Shown piece by piece: positions 32,673 through 37,407 of a DNA stretch of 37,407 nucleotides. A program made the translations under genes and the position numbers. This stretch comes from Erysipelotrichaceae bacterium (GTDB lineage Bacteria > Bacillota_I > Bacilli_A > Erysipelotrichales > Erysipelotrichaceae), in the NCBI GenBank assembly GCA_017459795.1, contig JAFUCG010000061.1, forward strand, positions 1 through 37,407. The letters run 5' to 3'. How positions within the stretch are numbered: position 1 is the first letter of the stretch; each line of letters begins with the position of its first letter. Below the pieces are notes generated by a model that did not search any database, was not told where the DNA came from, and was given only the letters and a program-made list of their open reading frames with translations.

Positions 32673-32942
32673 ATGAACATCATCATTCTGGACTGTAACA
32701 TGATGACTTCAAGAGAAGTCGCATATGATTATATTGAACACATCTGCCGTTTCCCTGACTATTTCGGCCATAATCTGGATGCCTTAAGTGACTGTCTGGG
32801 TGAATTTTCAAATGATGTCATCGTTGTATTGATGAATCATGAGGCATTGGAAGAAAACCTGGGCAATTATGGCAATAAGCTGTTAAAGGTATTTAAGGAA
32901 GTGGCTGAAGAAGATTACAGCTACACATTGATCGTTAAGTAA
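32673..32942 (+). CDS. Barstar-family ribonuclease inhibitor
   Basis: The 89-residue cytoplasmic protein matches barstar from FPDYFGHNLDALSDCLGEF (27-45), with the barnase-contacting Tyr30, Asp36 and Asp40 equivalent to Y29, D35 and D39, and VFKEVAEE carrying the Glu equivalent to E76. Barstar plugs the barnase active site and protects the producing cell before export. GGGGAGGA is a strong ribosome binding site, and the gene follows the RNase gene after 2 nt. A tight toxin-inhibitor pair is the direct reading. Confidence 0.92.
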   Translation: MNIIILDCNMMTSREVAYDYIEHICRFPDYFGHNLDALSDCLGEFSNDVIVVLMNHEALEENLGNYGNKLLKVFKEVAEEDYSYTLIVK

Positions 32943-32943
32943 G

Positions 32944-33558
32944 ATGAAGATTCAGAAACCGAAAATCACCTACATTGAAAAAGGCAGGCTTGATGAAGAC
33001 GAACTCTTTCAGAAGGAGTTTGAGGGAAACGGTAAGAAAGATATTGAAGTTAAGTCTCTTACCGTTGACAGCTGTATTTTTCATGATGTTGATTTTTCAA
33101 ATATTAAAATGGAAGATGTCGATGTATTAGACTGCATCTTTGAAAAGTGTGACCTTTCAAATCAGGTGTTTGACGATCACATAGTCAGAAGGGTACGTTT
33201 CAAGGAGTGCAAGCTTGTCGGGACATCATTCATAAATGCGGCCTTAAAGGATGTCAGTTTTACTGATTGCATGGCCCGTTACATCAACCTGGCAAATGCC
33301 AGCTTACAGAATGTAGAAATCAGAAACAGTGACTTCTCAAAGATGTCACTGTTAAATACGGAAATGAAGAGTGTGGAAATAAGCGGCGGTACGATCGCTG
33401 AAAGCGAGATCTATCAGACCTCAATGGACGGCATGGATCTTTCCACTACTTCCATAGAAGGACTTTCAGTTGACCTTGATTCAGTAAAGGGAATAACCAT
33501 TGATCCTTTACAGGCAACTGACTTATTGGGATTATTAAGGATAAAGGTAAAAAGATGA
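32944..33558 (+). CDS. Pentapeptide-repeat protein
   Basis: The 204-residue product contains a long run of A(D/N)LXX-like pentapeptides from residue ~36 to ~185 (CIFHDVDFSNIKMEDVDVLD; DCMARYINLANASLQNVEI), which fold as a right-handed quadrilateral beta-helix. Some such proteins mimic DNA and protect gyrase; most have no known role. No signal peptide is seen. It begins one base after the barstar stop with a weak ribosome binding site and its stop overlaps the U32 start (ATGA), so it is part of the operon. Confidence 0.88.
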   Translation: MKIQKPKITYIEKGRLDEDELFQKEFEGNGKKDIEVKSLTVDSCIFHDVDFSNIKMEDVDVLDCIFEKCDLSNQVFDDHIVRRVRFKECKLVGTSFINAALKDVSFTDCMARYINLANASLQNVEIRNSDFSKMSLLNTEMKSVEISGGTIAESEIYQTSMDGMDLSTTSIEGLSVDLDSVKGITIDPLQATDLLGLLRIKVKR

Positions 33559-35915
33559 AGAAAGCTGAATTACTGGCTCCAAGTGGCAATTTTGAATGTG
33601 TAAGAGCGGCCGTAGCCAATGGCGCTGATGCCGTATATCTGGGCGGCCAGCTTTTTAATGCGCGGGCCTATGCGGCTAATTTCTCAAATGAGGAACTCGC
33701 CAAGGTCTGTGACTTTTGTCATGGTTATGACGTAAAGGTATATGTAACAGTCAACACTCTGTATAAGGATGAAGAGTTTAAAGAGTTAATGGATTTCATT
33801 AATGAACTCTATTGCATGGGTGTTGACGGTTTGATCATGCAGGATCTGGGTGCCATCGACTTAGTCAGAAAGATGTGGCCTGACTTTCCGGTTCATGTAT
33901 CTACTCAGCTGACCAGTAATTCCCTGGAAGACATCAGGGCCTATGAAAAGCTGGGAGTTAAGACCGCAGTATTGTCACGTGAATTGAATCTGGAAGAAAT
34001 AAAGCACATCTGTGAGAACACGGAGATGAGAATAGAAACCTTCATTCACGGTGCTCTTTGTGTCAGCTATTCCGGCCAGTGCTTAATGAGCAGTGTCTTA
34101 GGTAACAGAAGCGGTAACCGTGGCAAGTGTGCTCAGAACTGCCGTTTGCCATATGAATTATATGAAGAGAATAAGAAAGTAAATGAAGGAAGATTACTAT
34201 CTACCAAGGACATCTGTACCCTGGACTTATTGCCTGAATTACTGGAGACAGGGGTCGCTTCCTTAAAAGTTGAAGGCAGAATGAAGAGCCCTGAATATGT
34301 GGCAGGTGTTACGGCCATATACCGTAAGTATCTGGACCTGTATTACTCAAATCCGGAAAACTATCATGTTGAAGAAGCCGACAGAGACATATTGAAGCAG
34401 CTGTTTAACAGAGGCGGTTTCTCTGAAGGTTATTTAAAGACGCACTCCGGTGTGGTAATGATGTGCAAGAAACATCCGAAAAGCTGGGGTGTACCGGCTG
34501 GCGAAGTAATCAGGTATGACTATAAGAAACAGCTGGCAACCATCAGGTTCAGAAAGAATCTGTTCCCAGGTGACGGCATTGAAATATGGTCAGATGATGA
34601 AGAGGGAACAGGTACATACATTAACAAGCAGATAAGTGCCAATTCAACTGAAACTCTGAAGATCAAAGGTAAGATAAATCCAAAGCAGCCTGTATATCAG
34701 ACTTTTGATAAGAAGTTGAATGAGTATCTGGATTCTACCTTTGCGACAGTCAGAAGAAAGAGAAAGATAACAGGCTTCGTTAAGTTATTGAAAGGTCATG
34801 ACGCCGAATTAGTGTTCAGATGTGATGGCGTTGAAGTAAAGGTAACAGGACAAAGTGTCGCTGAAGCCTTAAATCAGCCACTAAGTGAAAATAGCGTCAG
34901 AGAACAGATCTCCAAGATCGGCAATTCCATCTTTGAATTAACTGAATTAAAGGTCGTCATGGGTGATGATGTCTATCTGAATAAGTCAGCCTTGAATGCG
35001 CTGAAGAATGAAGCTTGTGAGCAGTTACAGAAGAAAATAGAAAACAGTTATCACAGAGTCAGCCGCAGGCATGAATTAAGTGAACATGAATATAGGGAAT
35101 GTTCGGAAAAGAAACTGAATGTTTCCGTAAGTGATCAGGCTCAGTTTGATGTTGTATGTGGCAATGAGAATGTGGATACCACATATTGCCTGTATAATGA
35201 TGAATTAATGAGACATCTGGATGAGTTCATCAACAAGGCCCATGAAAATGGCAGGAAGCTGTTTGTCAGATTACCAAGGATCTTCCGACAGTATGTCATT
35301 GACAAGTGTAAGGAAGACATTGAAAGACTGAATAAGAGTGATATTGATGGCTATCTGATTACTAATGTCGGTCACTATAACTATCTGATGAATTCAGGAA
35401 AGGCATTACGTCTGGATTATACCGGTAATGTCATTAACAATTACAGCTATGACTACTGGCAGGATAAGGTCGATTGCATCACCATGTCAATTGAGGCAAG
35501 CGTAGAGCAGATAAACAGTGTTTCCGGCAGCTGTAACAAGGAAATCATTGCCTATAGCTTATTACCTCTGATGGTCACAAATCAGTGCCCAATCGGCAAT
35601 TATGCCGGTCACAAGCTGGATTCAATGTATTGTGAGAAATACGGTCATAAAAACCAGTATTACCTGAAAAACGGCAGTAACAGTTTCCCGTTAATTACTG
35701 ACTGTAAGAACTGTGTCTGTCAGATCTACAGTTCTGACAAGCTGGATGTCAGTGACAGAATCAATGAGTTTAATGTTGATAACATCAGAATTGACTTCAT
35801 TAATGAAAAAACTGATGAAGTAAGAAAGGTAATGGAAAGGTTTGCCAGAGCCTTGAAGGGAACAAGCGTAAAGAGCGATTCAGAGTTAAATATCTATTAC
35901 AGAACACTACTATAA
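33555..35915 (+). CDS. U32-family peptidase-like protein (long RlhA/YhbU-type)
   Basis: The 786-residue protein has the U32 TIM-barrel-like core at the N terminus (AELLAPSGNFECVRAAVANG, then GADAVYLGG) and the signature ETFIHGALCVSYSGQCLMSS, with a cysteine cluster including GKCAQNC and a late CKNCVC that suggest an iron-sulfur or metal site. Related long proteins take part in rRNA or tRNA hydroxylation (RlhA, TrhP), so an RNA-modification role is at least as likely as proteolysis. The length fits the long form with the DUF3656-type C-terminal half. AAAGGT precedes the ATG, which overlaps the pentapeptide gene stop. Confidence 0.88.
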   Translation: MKKAELLAPSGNFECVRAAVANGADAVYLGGQLFNARAYAANFSNEELAKVCDFCHGYDVKVYVTVNTLYKDEEFKELMDFINELYCMGVDGLIMQDLGAIDLVRKMWPDFPVHVSTQLTSNSLEDIRAYEKLGVKTAVLSRELNLEEIKHICENTEMRIETFIHGALCVSYSGQCLMSSVLGNRSGNRGKCAQNCRLPYELYEENKKVNEGRLLSTKDICTLDLLPELLETGVASLKVEGRMKSPEYVAGVTAIYRKYLDLYYSNPENYHVEEADRDILKQLFNRGGFSEGYLKTHSGVVMMCKKHPKSWGVPAGEVIRYDYKKQLATIRFRKNLFPGDGIEIWSDDEEGTGTYINKQISANSTETLKIKGKINPKQPVYQTFDKKLNEYLDSTFATVRRKRKITGFVKLLKGHDAELVFRCDGVEVKVTGQSVAEALNQPLSENSVREQISKIGNSIFELTELKVVMGDDVYLNKSALNALKNEACEQLQKKIENSYHRVSRRHELSEHEYRECSEKKLNVSVSDQAQFDVVCGNENVDTTYCLYNDELMRHLDEFINKAHENGRKLFVRLPRIFRQYVIDKCKEDIERLNKSDIDGYLITNVGHYNYLMNSGKALRLDYTGNVINNYSYDYWQDKVDCITMSIEASVEQINSVSGSCNKEIIAYSLLPLMVTNQCPIGNYAGHKLDSMYCEKYGHKNQYYLKNGSNSFPLITDCKNCVCQIYSSDKLDVSDRINEFNVDNIRIDFINEKTDEVRKVMERFARALKGTSVKSDSELNIYYRTLL

Positions 35916-35938
35916 AAAACACATCCCTGGGATGTGTT
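35912..35938 (-). terminator. Terminator of the small membrane-protein operon
   Basis: The 8-bp stem AACACATC/GATGTGTT (35918-35925, 35931-35938) with loop CCTGG is followed on the minus strand by TTTTTTATA. It touches the stop codon of the minus gene and lies just after the U32 stop; the plus strand has no T-tract. Confidence 0.8.
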
Positions 35939-36279
35939 CATGAGAAGAATATGTATCCGAAATAGATGAACAGCATGTACCATATTACATTGGTAAAGCC
36001 TAATGTTGAAAAGGCAATTGTCAGGAAATTAAAATTAATGACACCCATGTAAATGAGCATGAAGACAATGAATACGAACATGATGATCATTTTCTTTAAC
36101 CAGGTATCACCCATGGTTTTCTTATGGTCATTCAAGGCTGCTCCAAAGACGAACAGTAACAGAACAGTAAGAATCGTTAATAATTCTTCCTTAAAGGTAA
36201 TGAAAATGTATTCTCTGACTAATAACAGCAGGAATGATCCGGCAATCAGAATGAGAAATGGTAAACCGTACTTGCGCAT
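35938..36279 (-). CDS. Small membrane protein, unknown
   Basis: The 113-residue product has about four membrane helices (GLPFLILIAGSFLLLLVREY; ILTVLLLFVFGAAL; MIIMFVFIVFMLIYMGVI; VIWYMLFIYFGYIFF). No family is recognised. AGGAGGT lies 6 nt before the ATG. It is 9 nt downstream of another small membrane-protein gene and presumably works with it. Confidence 0.72.
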   Translation of the reverse strand: MRKYGLPFLILIAGSFLLLLVREYIFITFKEELLTILTVLLLFVFGAALNDHKKTMGDTWLKKMIIMFVFIVFMLIYMGVINFNFLTIAFSTLGFTNVIWYMLFIYFGYIFFS

Positions 36280-36288
36280 GATGACCTC

Positions 36289-36684
36289 CTAGTTAATGAT
36301 CCGGGCATTCTGGAAAGCCATGATGCAGGCAAAGATGCGGTAGCCAATCTGCCATAAGCTGCCTGTGCCACTGGAAGCCAGAAAGGCCAGGATGGCAGGT
36401 AAGTTACCGCCAAAAATAAACATGTCACTGACAAAAATGGCTAACAAGGTCAAAACGACAGCCAGTATGGAAAACTGGATCTGTACGCCTTTGCCATAGC
36501 GCTGGATCATCCAGCCGATCGCAAAACCCATGGCCACAAATAGAATGCCGAAGTAAACTGAGAATAATCTGAATAATAAAACAAAAGCCAGAGTACATAA
36601 GGCAGCTGTTGCCAGTCCAACAACAATTGCGTTGGAAAAGCGCTGCTTTCTGGTTATGGCTGAACTGTTATATATCTTAAACAT
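36289..36684 (-). CDS. Small membrane protein, unknown
   Basis: The 131-residue product has four predicted membrane helices after a short basic N terminus (MFKIYNSSAITRKQRFSNAI), with a GWMIQRYGKGVQ loop between helices 2 and 3. The start at 36684 has AGAAGATG upstream; an in-frame ATG 11 codons earlier is less likely as it lies at the edge of a TATAAT (minus strand, 36718-36713). It resembles generic small Firmicute membrane proteins; function unknown. Confidence 0.7.
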   Translation of the reverse strand: MFKIYNSSAITRKQRFSNAIVVGLATAALCTLAFVLLFRLFSVYFGILFVAMGFAIGWMIQRYGKGVQIQFSILAVVLTLLAIFVSDMFIFGGNLPAILAFLASSGTGSLWQIGYRIFACIMAFQNARIIN

Positions 36685-36766
36685 ATTACATCTTCTTTCT
36701 AAAAATAACATTGACATTATAGCACAATGCGGTAAAATATTTTTGCCTAATGAGTCGAAATATGTG

Positions 36767-36796
36767 TTGACTTATTAGGGAAAACTATGTTATATT
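36767..36796 (+). promoter_or_regulatory. Promoter of the tRNA operon
   Basis: TTGACT (36767-36772) and TATATT (36791-36796) are 18 bp apart (17 bp if TTATAT is used). They lie about 24 nt before tRNA-Val. A second candidate (TTGACA near 36711, TAAAAT near 36733) exists upstream. Confidence 0.75.
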
Positions 36797-36819
36797 ATCA
36801 AAGCGCAGGAAAGCGTTGT

Positions 36820-36895
36820 GGAGGTTTAGCTCAGTTGGGAGAGCATCTGCCTTACAAGCAGAGGGTCAGCGGTTCGAGCCCGTTAACCTCCACCA
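36820..36895 (+). tRNA. tRNA-Val(TAC), CCA encoded
   Basis: The acceptor GGAGGTT pairs with AACCTCC then ACCA; anticodon arm TCTGC-CTTACAA-GCAGA gives TAC. T-arm GGTTCGAGCC is present. First gene of the tRNA operon. Confidence 0.97.
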
Positions 36896-36900
36896 TTTTT

Positions 36901-36976
36901 GCCGGATTAGCGCAATTGGCAGAGCAACTGATTTGTAATCAGTAGGTTGGGGGTTCGAGTCCCTTATCCGGCACCA
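36901..36976 (+). tRNA. tRNA-Thr(TGT), CCA encoded
   Basis: The acceptor GCCGGAT pairs with ATCCGGC then ACCA; anticodon arm ACTGA-TTTGTAA-TCAGT gives TGT. Confidence 0.97.
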
Positions 36977-36996
36977 TTTTTGTTCAGTACATATGT

Positions 36997-37080
36997 GGGA
37001 GGGTAGCGAAGTGGCTAAACGCGGCAGACTGTAAATCTGTTCCTTCGGGTTCGGCAGTTCGAATCTGCCCCCTCCCACCA
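36997..37080 (+). tRNA. tRNA-Tyr(GTA), CCA encoded
   Basis: The acceptor GGGAGGG pairs with CCCTCCC then ACCA; anticodon arm GCAGA-CTGTAAA-TCTGT gives GTA. The 84-nt length reflects the long variable arm usual for bacterial tRNA-Tyr. Confidence 0.97.
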
Positions 37081-37119
37081 TTTCTTTTTTAAGGACACAG
37101 AGTTAAAGGGTTTAGAGAA

Positions 37120-37195
37120 TGGGACGTAGCCAAGTGGTAAGGCACCAGACTTTGACTCTGGCATTTCGCTGGTTCAAATCCAGCCGTTCCAGCCA
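37120..37195 (+). tRNA. tRNA-Gln(TTG), CCA encoded
   Basis: The acceptor TGGGACG pairs with CGTTCCA then GCCA; anticodon arm CCAGA-CTTTGAC-TCTGG gives TTG. The first base T and the weak G-T pair are normal for tRNA-Gln. Confidence 0.96.
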
Positions 37196-37200
37196 AGCAT

Positions 37201-37276
37201 GACTCGTTAGCTCAGTCGGTAGAGCATTTGACTTTTAATCAAAGGGTCGGGCGTTCGAATCGCCCACGAGTCACCA
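37201..37276 (+). tRNA. tRNA-Lys(TTT), CCA encoded
   Basis: The acceptor GACTCGT pairs with ACGAGTC then ACCA; anticodon arm TTTGA-CTTTTAA-TCAAA gives TTT. Confidence 0.97.
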
Positions 37277-37283
37277 TTTCCAT

Positions 37284-37357
37284 GCGAGTGTAGTTCAATG
37301 GTAGAACGGCAGCCTTCCAAGCTGCATACGCGAGTTCGATTCTCGTCACTCGCTCCA
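37284..37357 (+). tRNA. tRNA-Gly(TCC), CCA encoded
   Basis: The acceptor GCGAGTG pairs with CACTCGC then TCCA; anticodon arm GCAGC-CTTCCAA-GCTGC gives TCC. With the CCC tRNA at 31306 this makes two glycine isoacceptors in the window. No further tRNA can be recognised in the last 50 nt. Confidence 0.97.
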
Positions 37358-37407
37358 TCAGTTACATCCGTCGCTTAGCGATGTTCACATATAGGGCTTA
37401 ATCCAGA

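Noticed and set aside
36866-37081. Long minus-strand reading frame across the tRNA genes
   Set aside because: It lies entirely over tRNA-Val, -Thr and -Tyr and is a by-product of their sequence.
1-37407. CRISPR array, prophage, complete insertion sequence or riboswitch
   Set aside because: I saw no regularly spaced repeats, no transposase or phage structural gene, and no recognisable riboswitch core in the intergenic regions.
37358-37407. A seventh tRNA at the right edge
   Set aside because: The 50 nt after tRNA-Gly have no acceptor or T-arm pattern, and the small CGTCGC/GCGATG hairpin is too weak to call.

Overview
The window reads as the chromosome of a low-GC Gram-positive bacterium (Bacillota/Firmicutes). 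The evidence is the gene set (RqcH, PrpC/PrkC with PASTA domains, RapZ, a Gram-positive FtsA-FtsZ pair, lipoproteins, a cell-wall-anchored adhesin), strong GGAGG ribosome binding sites, CCA-encoding tRNAs and many intrinsic terminators. Membership of the Erysipelotrichia is an inference, not shown by any single gene. TAG is used as a normal stop.

Layout. 1-482: the 3' end of a 23S rRNA and a 5S rRNA. 509-1164: a hicA-hicB toxin-antitoxin locus with a palindromic operator; hicA is broken by one in-frame TAG. 1156-5659 (minus): an apparent four-gene operon of a compact OLD-family ATPase/TOPRIM nuclease, a DUF2974-type serine hydrolase, surE and an M20 amidohydrolase. 5651-8682: a small membrane protein divergent from a WYL regulator, followed by a YcxB-like membrane protein and rapZ. 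8697-10328 (minus): rqcH.

10433-20639 is a shortened version of the conserved gmk...rpmB region: gmk, then priA-rsmB-rlmN-prpC-prkC-rsgA-rpe and a lipoprotein, with rpmB convergent at the end. rpoZ, coaBC, def, fmt and thiN, which occupy this region in Bacillus subtilis, are not here. 20810-23178: ftsA-ftsZ; FtsA has lost the usual ATP-binding signatures. 23224-24728: a TrmH-family methyltransferase and an esterase. 24810-28823: a 1337-residue surface adhesin (thioester domain, CnaB-like domains, three T-Q ester repeats, sorting signal). 28896-30940: a SagB-like nitroreductase and an iron-containing alcohol dehydrogenase.

31000-31379 (minus) holds a decayed RCK_C fragment next to tRNA-Gly(CCC). 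31448-35915: an operon of a thioredoxin-like lipoprotein, a membrane-anchored barnase-type RNase, its barstar inhibitor, a pentapeptide-repeat protein and a U32 peptidase. 35938-36684 (minus): two small membrane proteins. 36767-37357: a tRNA operon Val-Thr-Tyr-Gln-Lys-Gly with its promoter.

Most of the window is housekeeping. The parts most worth follow-up are the OLD nuclease/DUF2974 pair, the FtsA without canonical ATP motifs, the barnase/barstar/thioredoxin operon, the thioester adhesin, the hicA nonsense mutation with its operator, the leaderless-looking WYL gene, and the repeated placement of stop codons inside terminator hairpins.
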